From Oxytricha trifallax (Eukaryota > Ciliophora > Spirotrichea > Sporadotrichida > Oxytrichidae): a stretch of 64,000 bases of DNA. The position numbers and the translations under genes are program-made. Below, piece by piece: positions 34,866-46,450 of the stretch (its first letter is position 1; each line of letters starts with the position of its first letter). The notes beneath the pieces were generated by a model. It saw only the letters and a list, made by a program, of their open reading frames with translations. It searched no databases and had not been told where the DNA came from. The DNA lies in NCBI GenBank assembly GCA_000711775.1, contig ARYC01000171.1, positions 36,075 through 100,074 of the forward strand. The letters run 5' to 3'.

Positions 34866-35196
34866 TCAATAATCACTGCCACGTCTTCTGCCATACTATA
34901 ACTAACTGCTCGATCGATCATTGTTGCCTCCCATTGGACTTATAGCTCTAGGTAGATTTGCTTAAGTGGATTCGAAGTTATATTTATCTGCCATTCAATT
35001 AATTTTTATAAAAACTTTAGTTTTATTATAATATTTATTCTCAAATTTTTTTGAAATTATTTTATATAATAAAAATATAATTTACTTTTAAATATATTGG
35101 TCTAAATTGCCTTGCATTTGAATTACTGTTTCCTCCATTAAAAGCAGGTTTAGGTATTCTTTTAGCACTAGTATCTGCATATAGTCCTTTCTTCAT
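34866..35196 (-). CDS. Small unknown protein gene
   Basis: ATG 35196 gives MKKGLYADTSAKRIPKPAFN and more Asn/Ser-rich residues to QFRP. After an AT-rich break (about 34995-35105) comes ADKYNFESTQANLPRAISPM, ending SSSQLQYGRRRGSDY at TGA 34868-34866. The whole would be about 75-80 residues, basic, without membrane segments. The break lacks good splice ends and may be an IES; alternatively two tiny ORFs. The start overlaps the last codons read for gene G. Confidence 0.5.
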
Positions 35197-36926
35197 AGTT
35201 TAATTTTTTACTGATTATATTGGTTATTGCACAAATATGTGTCAATAAACTGATTTTGCATTTAATTAAGGAAAATCAACTAAAATCTAAGTTAATAATG
35301 TTAAAGATAGATAGATTCAAGATTTTTTAGTTTACTGTCCATTCTTTGCAGCTGTTTTTTGCTTCTATAGAGATGAGCCTGGCCCTTTCTGGATAGTTAT
35401 GAGTCATTACTTCCTGGGGAATCCAGCCTTATATCTTTCTTGTACATTCGAAGCTTATTTATAATTATTTAAAGGATTTAAATTTAAATTGAAAATTTAT
35501 CTCAATTTAAAAATAATATAGGAAAGCTTAGAAAGTCTAGAGTTTCTCTTTCTGCTATTAGATCGATCTTCTTGGTGTTTCTTGCCAACATTAAAATTTT
35601 CATTAAAAATAGTTTCCCCTTCAACAATTCCCCCCTCTATTCCATCTTCATCATCTGATTAGTCGATGTATTTATTGACTTCATCAGCGTAAAGTTTATC
35701 AACTTGCGACTCGTTTTGCCTTATCATCTTCTATTGAACTCTGCGATGTAGTCTTTCATCCATCAACTACTACTGCTGATTCTAATTGAAATTGAAATTG
35801 TTCTCTACATCGCCCTCTAAGTAATTGTTGTAAGATTAATCCTCACTCTGGTTGTCATTATTTGATATCATATATTGGTTTCTCTTGACTGGGAAGTTTT
35901 AGTTCAAGTTTTTGTTGCTAAAGTCCTCGGTAAAACCAAGTGCTGAAATTGCGTTTTATTTAAAGATGCCTCCACCACTGGATTGAATATGCGAGGTCAT
36001 GTTCAAATTAGACTTAGAGCTCATTAACCTAGTTTTCTAGTCAGTTGTCCTATTGTTCAAGCTGCCATTAATATTTCCCATTCCATTGTAGTAGTCATTC
36101 ATGTCCTGCTTGTTTCCGTATTACTAATTGAAACCAGTCGCACCTAAGCTCTAAGGATTTTATTGATTCAATCTTTCTCTGACTTGAGATTTCGCTCTTT
36201 GTTAATATTACTAAGGCAAGTATGATGAAATTGGTCTGGTAATTGCATAGGCATTCATAACTTTCTCTCCTTATCGAACTTGCTTTGTTTATCTAACTCC
36301 ATAAGCAGACTGTTTTCTCTGTTTCTTTTTCTTATCAAGTTTCTTAACTTTGTTCATTAAAGGTTCTGGGTCACTCATTCCACCATCCTCAATAAAACTT
36401 AAGGGGTCTTACTGCTAATCTAGTATGTCTTAGTCTTAAATGAATTACTAAAGTGGCTGATCTGATAGGAGATCTGAAGCCAAGTTTTACTATAGGATAC
36501 TCTTTTAGCTTTACTACGGATTACTCTATTTGACACTTATATTTATGATCTCATCGTCCATAAGAGGAGGAGTGATGTTTTCTTATCTTTGGTCGAAGTC
36601 TTAATCCAGTAATACATTTGAAAATTTGGATGTTTGTTACAAGACTTCTAATTAATCCTAGAGTTGGGATTGATTATCCTAACGAGTAAAATTATCGTCT
36701 TCTTATTAATTTTGCATTTAATTTCTTTGCTAGAGGATAAGTTCGTAATTTTCTCTTGAATAAAGTAAATTTGATCTGAATAGCTTTGGCACTTAGTTTG
36801 GCTTTTTTATATCGTCCAGGACTAAAATTTCTTTTTTGAATACTTAATTTCCTTTTCTATCAATTATATTTCCGTTTTCATCAATTAAATAGCCTAACCG
36901 ATTTACTCTTCTTCCATCCATATCAA
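35193..36926 (-). CDS. Gene G, 3' MDSs (main orientation)
   Basis: Continues from the IES at 36927-37199. It opens with another family unit, MDGRRVNRLGYLIDENGNII, then a long Gln/Asn/Asp-rich region and LMNKVKKLDKKKQRKQSAYG, INGSLNNRTTDQKTRLMSSK, and an acidic stretch DQSDDEDGIEGGIVEGETIF. After a 73-bp IES it reads LRMYKKDIRLDSPGSNDSQL and AHLYRSKKQLQRMDSKLKNL. The last TGA (35195-35193) overlaps the ATG of the small gene, so the true stop may be earlier. The low-complexity body and repeated N-terminal units suggest a structural or scaffold protein, but that is only inference. Confidence 0.75.
35458..35530. other. IES (73 bp) with 7-bp pointer
   Basis: AAGCTTA at 35451-35457 and 35524-35530. 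Removal of the AT-rich interior joins SRLSKL to RMYKKDIRLD in frame. Confidence 0.8.
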
Positions 36927-37199
36927 ATAATCATCATGAATATTTGAAAAATATTATAATAAATACATTGATTATAATAAAAATAAAAACGACAAAACTG
37001 GTCAATTAATAATAAATAAGTTACAAAAAATAATATTTTTTCACTAATAAGAAGAATCAAGAAACATTAGATTATAAAACCCAAAAGATAATAGGTAAAT
37101 ACTGGCAATACCTAGATTATTAAATAGCTTCAATATTCCATACTCTTTAAATAATAACAATATATTAAATTTAATTCATTTTATATCAATCCTAGGATC
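36927..37199. other. IES (273 bp) with 7-bp pointer in gene G
   Basis: ATATCAA at 36920-36926 and 37193-37199. The interior is AT-rich and without coding signal. Joining gives KDPRIDMDGRRVNRLGYLID, matching the linker-unit pattern seen twice more in the protein (ILQTDP..VDKLGRRVN). Confidence 0.8.
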
Positions 37200-37717
37200 T
37201 TTCGTTATTATTATGAATGTAACTTTACCTGAAAACTATTCCTCATATACTTATTCAGGTTCAAAATGAGGGAATCCAGTCATATTATCAAAAATTAAAT
37301 TTCCAATTATCCATTCAAGTTTAAACTTAGTAAATGGGAAGAATTTAGGAGGCTCTGTAAACAGCAACTACGATTTAAAGAACACTATATTTCCCTCCTT
37401 GTTTATTATATTTCCCATTCTATCTACTAAATACCCATTTGAGTTAACTCTTCTACCTAATTTATCTACTTAAATCGTGCTTTCATATGGATCAGTTTAG
37501 AGAATAATTTGCTTCGTAATAGAATCTCTGTTAAAAATACCGATAATATTTCGTATATCAAATTGCTTTCCCTTGTAATTGAACAAAGGAGGTATGTCTC
37601 CAAGATTGCTAAGCTGTTCTCTTACAAATTTAACTTTTCCAAAATTATCCACTATATTTTCAAATTCATCAATGAGGAAGCCTGACGGATTTACTTAACG
37701 AAGATGTTTATCAACTA
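37193..37717 (-). CDS. Gene G, middle MDS
   Basis: Begins at the pointer (37717-37708) and reads LVDKHLRQVNPSGFLIDEFE, NIVDNFGKVKFVREQLSNLG, DIPPLFNYKGKQFDIRNIIG, then a further unit VDKLGRRVNSNGYLVDRMGN, IINKEGNIVFF and LEWIIGNLIFD. This piece contains two of the units that define gene G. It has no start codon of its own and is preceded, on its strand, by the Cys-rich gene's end and a 56-bp IES. Its natural upstream partner is the + strand MDS ending at 33539: ILKNKQGQLVD plus KHLRQVNPSGFLID continues the repeat pattern without a gap. Confidence 0.85.
37708..37717 (-). repeat. Scrambling pointer 2, right copy (10 bp)
   Basis: Reverse complement of 33530-33539 (TTATCAACTA on the + strand). 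It opens the gene G middle MDS. Confidence 0.85.
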
Positions 37718-37773
37718 ATTAATTAAAAAAATATAATAATTTATATAAGTTGCAAAATATAGACGTATATCCA
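37718..37773. other. Short IES between two scrambled genes (56 bp)
   Basis: All that separates the 3' edge of the Cys-rich gene's main block from the 5' edge of the gene G middle MDS. AT-rich and non-coding. The missing pieces of both genes are the adjacent inverted block 30965-33539. Confidence 0.75.
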
Positions 37774-37787
37774 GATAAACAATTTCT
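37774..37787 (-). repeat. Scrambling pointer 1, right copy (14 bp)
   Basis: Inverted copy of 30965-30978. It ends the main block of the Cys-rich gene. Confidence 0.9.
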
Positions 37788-40700
37788 TCCAAAGAGAAGT
37801 TACTTGCCTTGCTTGCCGTCACAAGTCAAGCAAACTGTTGGAGTTCCTTCTCCACAAGTAGCACAAGGACTTGTGCATTTCACACAATCAAATCCTACTT
37901 TAGTAAACCCTGTTGGGCATTTATCAACGCATTTATCAATCCATAAAAGTGGCTTATCCGAATTTTGGAAACATGTCCGACATAAAGTAGAGCTTTCACA
38001 TGTTCTACAAGGTAATTGACAATTACAGCACTCTTTAGTTTTGCATTAATACTACCCTTCGAAACATTGTGTCTAGCAAGTAATACCTGGGCTAAAGAAA
38101 AATGGGTATGCACTAGAGCATTCTGTACATTTGGAAACGTCACCAACTTTATCTTTCTGATAACAATCAGCGCACTTAGAATCACATAAAGAGCAAGACT
38201 TTGGTGATTTACTACCATTTGAAGTATAACCTCCTGAACATTGATAAGCACATGTTTAGGAACCATCTGATTGTTTCTGAATGTATTAGGGAAAAGCTGA
38301 ATCTGAGAAGCAGTCAGTGCAAAAGTCAGGATTATTTTAGTCACATCTTCTGCATGGATAATTGCACTCTAGAGTTGGTGTCAATCCAGTCTCAATCTTA
38401 TTTATTCTATAAGTGTATGTGTTATCAGTGTACAATCTCAGCAAAATGCTTTGTAAATTAGAGTTATCTCCAGGATTAGTTGCAATGAAAACTATTGAGA
38501 CTTCACCCACATAGTTAAAGTTTAGACTAGAAAAGGCATTTTCAATTCTAATTAATTGCTGATTAATACTGCAGACACCTTAATAAACTTGAGTCAAAGC
38601 AACATAACAAGTTGAAGAGTTTTAATTCAGACTTATGATTGATGGAGCAGTTATGAGAATAGCCGTTGTGGGAGGTAAGGAATTTGCTGTTGTGAATCTG
38701 ATAGTAAACGTTGCCTGCTCATTAGGATTCTTATTACTTTAAGTGAGTTTTCTATTCCAAATATCAGATGAAGTACTTGTAGTAGTTGTTAAATCTAGCT
38801 TTGAGTATCGTGATACTCCATAACCAGTAGTTGTAGAAATAATTATGTCTGTGAATGGTGAAGAAGGTTTAGTGCTTATAGAATTCTGAACATTATAAAC
38901 AGTTAGTTTGAACTGTCTTCCTGCACTAATGGCGTTTATTTTAGAGAACATTACTGTCAGCACATCAGTGCTAGCTTTGCTGCAAATGACTGTTAACAAA
39001 TAAGTTCCATCTCCATCACAAGCTAATAAATTAGCATCTGGAAGTTTTATTTCTGGAGGAAATTTTATGGAAATTTGATCATTTTATAGAATGGGCGAGT
39101 TTGGAGTTAAAGTAAAGAAATAGTTTGTAACGGCATTATTTGTATTGTTGCTTTTATCGATAGTATAAAAAAGGATGTAAATAAAATATCAAAATTGATA
39201 CTTTATAATTGCAGTCAGATCTGATAAACTCGTCATAGTTGCAGTAAAATAATCATATTGTCCAGATGAATCAATTTTATAGGAGTCGGAATCATAGGAA
39301 TAAAAATAGAATATACTTGTGGTTTAAGTTGTCCTTGGATTTTTAATACCCTATACTGAAAAGCTGAATACGCTACCAATAGCTATTCCATCTGTAAAAG
39401 CTCTTGAATCAATAGTTATAAGGACTGAGTTTGTACCAATCGCTTAACAGTTCATGCTCTTTTTATTATCTAAATTCACACAATTATTTGTCACGAGCGA
39501 AGAGCTAGATATGCTTAATTCGCTAGGTAGGGTGAAGTTTAGATATCCATTTTAAGGAAGTTTGTGCACCATATTTAGGTAAAACTTGTAAGTCTAATCA
39601 TTTAAATAAGTGGTAGCACTGACAACCTCGATATCTTTAGCTTTAGTGATTTGACCTCCTTTGGGAATAATCATGCCAGTGCTTGATGTCCCTGAGTCAA
39701 CTAAATAATACACACCAGATTGCCTGATGTAAGTTTGAATAGTAAAAACGCCAGCATCTCTTTCGCTTTAAGGGTTCATTCCCTTTGAGATGTTTAGCAT
39801 GAGTGGAGCACCACCAGTAAATGTCACATCAAATGCATTTGTTATTGTCACTACTTAACCTGAAAAGGCACAGTTCATTGAAGTTAAAGAGAATTGGGAA
39901 CTTTTAAAGTTTAAACATTTATTTTAATAATTATTTTTATAAAACTTCGATCTGTGATAAGACAGCTAGATGTTGGTAGAGGTAATTTATTATAAATTCT
40001 CCAACAAAAATATAATTTAAAATCATTCATTAATTGTGTAAATTTTTAATAAATAAAAAAAGGTATTAGGCTAGGGAATGTGATTACTATTTATGTTCTA
40101 TTCAACAGCAAACTGTTTTGAGGAGTGAAAGTTATACTGTAATTTGTGTAGGTTTAAATTACATTTGAATCAACGGCTTTTACTAAGATGTCATACAAAC
40201 ATTTTAAGAATTTTTAATTGATGTAATGTGATTATTACAAATGTAAAAAATTATTATTATTCCTTAATTTTTGTTTAAAGCGTGCCAACAAATATATTAC
40301 AATATAGCAAAAACTCAATCTCATTTTTTTCATGAATAAATAAATAAATATTTATATTATTGGTTTTTTTGTAAATAAATTAGAGGTTTTATGAACCAAA
40401 AGACTTTCCCAAGAAAATGATCTTTAGATGAATTCTTACGTTACTTTACCCAATAAAAATAATTTAATAAGATGTTTGTTACAGTCCCACTTAAGAATGT
40501 AGAAGCAGGCACTGAAAATGCTTAAGCATCGATTACTTAGGCTATGTTCACAGTAAAAGAAGAATCTTTCGCCAACTGAATCAAAATATGTCCAGTTGCC
40601 TTTACTTAGTACTATAAGAATTATTTAAGAATTATAGTAATAGTGATAACTTACAGGATTCTTGATTTAATTAAAAGTAAGTATACCAGTTTAATCTGGC

Positions 40701-42303
40701 CCGAATTAATATTGACAGGCTGGTATAACTAGGATTCGGTTGGACAAGTCACTGCTTATCATTTGAACAATACTTGAAGTGGCTGAGGGTCTGAAGAAAC
40801 CTGTACCTATAACTGATGTCAACTTATCATTATATATTGATTATATATTTAGCAATAAATTCAAAGTCCTTTATAGAAACAAAAAATGATTTAAAATATA
40901 AGACTTATCATCAAGAGTGAAATCAGATGGAAAGGTAATTTTCATAAAGCAATTTTATTCTACAGGTACACTCAGAGAGAGCCTTAATTATATTCCAGTA
41001 TATGTTTGAACTGATTAAGAATCAACTAGACTCAAGGTATATGAAGAAAAGGTTGACGCTGTAGTAATTCCAGATAAACTCAGAGTATTTGATTATTCAA
41101 TTAAAAAGCCATTAGAGTCTTGCGTAAGTACTGTGAATCCACTCTTTGCTTGGGTTGAGATTGGGTTCTTAAAACTTTAAGTATAATTACAAAACTAAAA
41201 CTTTATTCATTAAATACTGTGTCTCATTAGTATAGGTTGAATTTTAATACTAAACTTGAAATGGTGATTTTCAAGGCAGTCGTAGTATCAGCCAAATCTG
41301 ATATCGTATAGCTCACAGTAAGTTATAGGGAAGCTCCACTAAAAGTACACGAGTTAACTGTTATGGTTTTGGAGGTCATATCCCCAGAGCAAGTTGGGGT
41401 GTTGCTACCAATCATATAATTGCTGCCTGAATTCGTGTAGTATGATGGTATACCTATTATTACTAGCCCTCTTGCTTTCAATATTGCTAGAATAACTATG
41501 TTGTATTTATTCTGTAAATAAAATATGATATTACTAAGTGATAGTGTGGTTGGGGTTACTGTAACAATTAGCTGAACATTATTTTGACCCACTACTACAC
41601 TACTTGATGCAAAGACGGCAGTCAATTATAAAATAGAAATAAAATAATTAACAATAATTTCAAATTACTTGAATTGAATGTAGCTGGCTGAAAATTAGAC
41701 AAAGAAGCGGCTTGTGTAGAAGCTTTGATAGTTGTAGTGCTCCCTTAATAAATTGTCAATTATATCCCCGAGATAGTTCTGACACTATCAGGATTAATGA
41801 AGTTTGAAATTGAGCCCTCAAGCGAACTCCAACTTCCACTAGTGGTAAAAGTCAATCGTGCTGCTGTACTGTTTAGTATAGTACAAGCGCTTACGGTCAC
41901 GCTCGTAGCTGAACATGAAGGCGTTGTTGATGTTCTAAAAGTAACGCCAGTTGGTAGTATGCTTCAAATTTAAGCATAATTACATTTATTCTTAATTTTT
42001 AGATAAGTATGATATAGAGCTGATCTGTGTTTTAAACACGTTAGGTATTGAGGAAAAGTTGAAATCCCAAAGTTGTCTGCTTGCTTACTGTAGCATCATT
42101 AACGAACACACTTGATGCCAGAAATGTTTCTATAATTAAAACTAATTATTATCAAAATGCCAAAATATTTATCCTGTAATTTTGACTGCTAATTTACCTT
42201 GTCCATGAGCAATATTTACTAAGAAAGTTGTTAATATTAATAAAATCACAGGTAGGTTTGAGATTAATTTTGATTTGTATTTTACAGCTGTCTCTTAAAC
42301 CAT
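37774..42303 (-). CDS. Large Cys-rich secreted/membrane protein, main block
   Basis: ATG 42303 gives a signal peptide (MVQETAVKYKSKL, then LPVILLILTTFLVNIAHGQ) and an intron starting GTAAATTAGCAG. A long Ser/Thr-rich extracellular region of beta-type repeats follows (for example GVTFRTSTTPSCSATSVTVS, ISNFINPDSVRTISGIQLTI). Toward the 3' end come growth-factor-receptor-like Cys repeats: CRRCDQNNPDFCTDCFSDSA, CSLCDSKCADCYQ, CTECSSAYPFF, CVKCTSPCATCG, CLTCDGKQGKQ. It stops at the pointer 37787-37774 without a TGA. The hydrophobic C-terminus is on the + strand at 30965-31987. Many AT-rich breaks (for example 39900-40400, 41630-41660, 41960-42010, 42130-42210) are introns or IESs. Such large Cys-rich proteins are common on ciliate surfaces; the exact role is unknown. 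Confidence 0.85.
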
Positions 42304-42710
42304 TTTAATTAAAATTAAATTAACTTAAATTTGAAAATTAGCTAATATAACCCATATAGTTATAAAATGATAGTAGTTGAGCAAAATAAAAATGAAAATA
42401 GTTTTTAAATATTAATAAATAGATGAGGAAATTAATCACAAAAACATTAATAAAATTAAATTGTTTATCAAGCAAAATCAAAATTGAAATTTGTTTGAAT
42501 AAATCTAAGGAAAAATAAAAATTTTATTCAAAACCCATATCCCCATGAATGAATTAGCTTTATCACAAAAATTTTTATATAGATTAATTTCTTTACTTTT
42601 TTAATTTAAATTATATTAATTGCTCTTTCATTTGAATATTAATCATCATTTAATTATTTGTGAATTATAAATTAAAAAAAATTAATTAATAATCATAAAA
42701 GTAGATAAAA
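42304..42710. other. AT-rich spacer between divergent genes
   Basis: About 400 bp with poly-A/T runs; presumably promoters of the Cys-rich gene (-) and the coiled-coil gene (+). No motif could be assigned. Confidence 0.5.
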
Positions 42711-45700
42711 ATGTCTTAAATAAGTTAATCATAAAATTTACCTTAATAACCGAGTCAAATTGACAATAATAATAAGCCCTTCTAAGATAAAACCAAGAAT
42801 TTTGCATAGGTTAGTTTAAAATCCAACACAAAAAATACTTCACCAAAGAAGTTATAATTTTATTGTTTTTATTTATAAGAAATAATATTTTAATAATAAT
42901 TACCCCTCCAATTCTAGTTGAAAGCAATGATAACTATAATAAATTAACAATTAGTGAGAATAAGATTGTTACTGATTCTTTATTTAAGTAAACTATAGAG
43001 ATGTAATTTAAAAATAAATATTCCTAGAATATTTATTATAATTGTTTTATTTTTTTCAATTTATACTTTTTAAGTATAGCACAGTTCTATAGTTGTAACT
43101 CCTTAATTTTAAGTCCAAGAAAAGAAGATTTAAGAATAAAAATCAAATATTATTGACTAAAACCCTTACTCCAACATAAACGACACTACTTCAATTGATA
43201 AACAATTTATAACCATAGATTATAGTAATATAGCTGAAAATACTAATGGAGGAGTTACTTAAAAATAAAATAAAAATAGTAAAAAGCTTAAAACTAGAAA
43301 TATCACCAGCAATAATAATTAGGTTTACTTCGATAGTGGCTAAAGAGATACTGTTAATATTATTTTTAATTAACTCAAATTCAGAAATATGAAATTATTC
43401 TTCAAATTTTAATTAACGTTTTTAAATGAAATTTGCCATTAATTTTAGTTAATACCAGTCAGGTATCAAATTAGAAACATAATTTAAATTTGAATAATAC
43501 TATTGACTATGGAATCTCAAAAAGAGGTCTCAAATAAAATAATATGCAACCTGGCACTTATGATGATCTTGAGATGGTTCATAATAAAAGTAAGAAAAAT
43601 AAAAATAATCATAAGTTGGGCAAATCTGGCTCTAAGTAATAAATCTCAATGTAAATCGATAATCTTTGTTTGAATTTATTAATTCATAAATTACTTATTA
43701 TAAATATAAATAGATAGTAAACATGCTAAGTAAATGATACCCTTTTAAATATAAAACACAAATTATTAATAGATTCATAGGAATAGGATTTATAAAAATT
43801 GACTAAATTATTTTAATGAACTTTTTTAAATATTATGTTTAAGGTTAGTTTTATAAACCTTTTATAATCTTAATATTAAATGAAATAAGAAAATTATGTA
43901 TCAATAGATTTTATCCATCAATATCTTATGTTAAAAATTTTTTCAAGGAATTTACATGCAATAAACCCTGAATTAGTAATATTAAAGTCTTTCACATAAC
44001 TTACATAACAATTAAGCAATTTATTAATCGGTAAATTTAAAGAATAAAAATAAAAAATTGGATAAAATTAATGTGAAAAACAACCTATCCAATCGCTATA
44101 GCAGGAGCAATTTACCCTCGCTAAGTTAGAATACAAGCGATATCAAGAAAGATTTAATTAGTATGTCATTAGAAATATTTGATGATTTTGTAATAAATCA
44201 TAAAATTTTATATTGAATATTTAAGATCAATTGTTGTAGAATAAACAAGATATAAAAAATCATTCAATATCTAATATAATAGTACAGGAGCCAGAAGCTG
44301 AAGAAGATTTAAGCAATAACTTATAAAATATTGTCATTACCTTAATTTCTCAAGATTATATCTCCATTATTAAATTTAACTCAAATGAGTACTAAATTTT
44401 ATAAAAAGCCACAACCATTCTACTCATATGAAAGATAACCCACAGATTACCTATAATAACGACTAAACACATATAAGTAATAATAATTATAATAGCAATA
44501 GAGTAAGTGTCTAGACTTCCGTAACTCATAGAAAAAATAGAATTTCTTTCGATGGAAATATAAACAATTTGCCACAAATTTCCCTTGGTTAGGCTAAGAG
44601 ACTCAATCGTGATAAAGAAATGGAAGTGCTCAAGATTTAAATTTAGTATATTTTGTAAAGTTTTTTATTTTATAGATCCACAATAGAATTAGAGTATTAC
44701 AGATGGAAGAAGATAAAACGCTTAAAAAGATTCACGAAACTCGCAGAAAAGCCAAATAAATGCAAGAAATTCAAAATTAATCACTTATTTCTCATAAATC
44801 AAATTCTTTGCTGAGAGACCAATCGAACTCAGCTTTTTAGACTTTAGCTATGGAGAGGAAAGAATCTGTTAAGAAAATTCAAATAGGGAGAGAAGACTAA
44901 GTTATGAGGGTTTTATTGAAGAAATAGGAGTAAGCAAGGGAATTGAAGGAGAGAAGCTTGATTCATGAAAAAGAGATTGTGAAGTATTTATTAAGTAATA
45001 TTTTTTTATCAAAGATTTAAAGATTAGATTCATTTACATAATTTAGAGAATTATATCATCAAATAAATGTAAAATAAAAATATTTATTTTTTGTAATAAG
45101 AAGCTGTTGAAAAATATATTAAGATTAGTAAGAACAAGGATATCAAATCTATATTATATATATTATTAGTCTATATTTATATATATTATTATATCAGATA
45201 ATAGTTGGAAATGTCCTAAATAAACATTGAGAGAGCCAAACTAGATAAGATCAGAGAGGCACAATAATAATTTGTTTTCTTTAGAATTTAATTTTACTTT
45301 TTTATATTTTATTTTGGAATGAAGTAAATTAAAATAATATTTTACAATCAAAGAAAGACAGAGAGCTAACTTAAGAAAGAAAAGAAATTAAGCATAAGGA
45401 AAAAATGTTGAAGAAACTTAATAAGCTTGAAGGTTTAATGCTAAGAAAGCTCCAAGACACCAGTAAATAATAAAAAGATGTCCTTGAAAAATAAATATTT
45501 GATATCATAATTTGATAATATCGTTTTTGTGAAATTTTTTCCATAAATCAGGCTTTTTATATAAGCTGAAAACACGATATTTAATTGAAGAATTCATGAG
45601 CAAAAACCAAAGTTTAAATCAATCAAAATACATTAGTATAAATAGCAACAGTAGTCATAGAGGTTCAATGAAATTATAGAGTAGCAGGCTTTCTGGCTTG

Positions 45701-45860
45701 AATTTCAAAAATTAACATCAAAATTCAGAATAATAATAGAGTGTTAATCGTACAAGGGATTTAATAATCTAAGAAGAAGAGAGAGACAAGGATGATAGTA
45801 TGGCTTAAAAGCATAAGAATAGTTTTTATATCAATTTAAATATTTAATTATTTAATAATT
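42711..45860 (+). CDS. Coiled-coil, Gln/Asn-rich protein, heavily interrupted
   Basis: ATG 42711 opens MSQISQSQNLPQQPSQIDNN. Coding-like blocks alternate with short AT-rich breaks along the whole length. The best are RIRVLQMEEDKTLKKIHETR with SHKSNSLLRDQSNSAFQTLA and KKQEQARELKERSLIHEKEI (about 44675-44990), QINIERAKLDKIREAQQQ (about 45215), KKDRELTQERKEIKHKEKML with LNKLEGLMLRKLQDT (about 45352-45490), and SKNQSLNQSKYISINSNSSH to EEERDKDDSMAQKHKN (about 45600-45820). These are helical, charged coiled coils. The number of breaks is high even for this region. The end is not fixed; a frame without TGA continues to about 46180. The function is not recognised. Confidence 0.55.
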
Positions 45861-46450
45861 GCCATCAATTAATATTAATTATAAAAACATAAGAATTAAT
45901 ACTCAATTACAAACATCAATCCCTCGTTAATTAACTAATGAAAGATAGAGGCATCTATATAATAAATTTTGATTTATTTCTTCAATTTTTTTAGAATATC
46001 AAGAATTACATAGAGAATATAAAATTTATCGAAATAAAAGAATCAGTTTATTATTTCAAGTTTGTTGATGCATTTAAATATTTTGATTAACAATATAAAT
46101 TTCAAATTTCCGAGACATTACTTTATATATATTCGATAAGCACCAGTGATATTCATGCAAAGTTAATATAGCAAATTATATGACATGCTTCATCCGTCAT
46201 TACGATAACTATCTCCAAGCAATTTCTAAGTCATTTCAATTTAATTTTGATTCCAATTTGTATAATGAGTTTTAGCTTAACTCTTTCTACTTTATGTTTA
46301 TTCAGGTTCATTGATTTTATCTATAAAAAAACAAAAATTATAGATACATTAATTATTATATATATATAAATATATATATATATTTTATCTTTAATTAGTT
46401 CTTATTATTTCTACTGAGTTTTCTCTTTACTTTTACCAATAACATGAAGT
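45861..46450. other. AT-rich stretch, no confident gene
   Basis: A TGA-free frame runs to about 46180 but its composition is not clearly coding. (AT)n near 46360-46385. Possibly the 3' end of the coiled-coil gene. Confidence 0.4.

Noticed and set aside
37895..38344. 149-codon ORF on the - strand (MTKIILTFALTASQIQ)
   Set aside because: It is an out-of-frame shadow of the Cys-rich repeats, which read cleanly in another frame with Gln codons.
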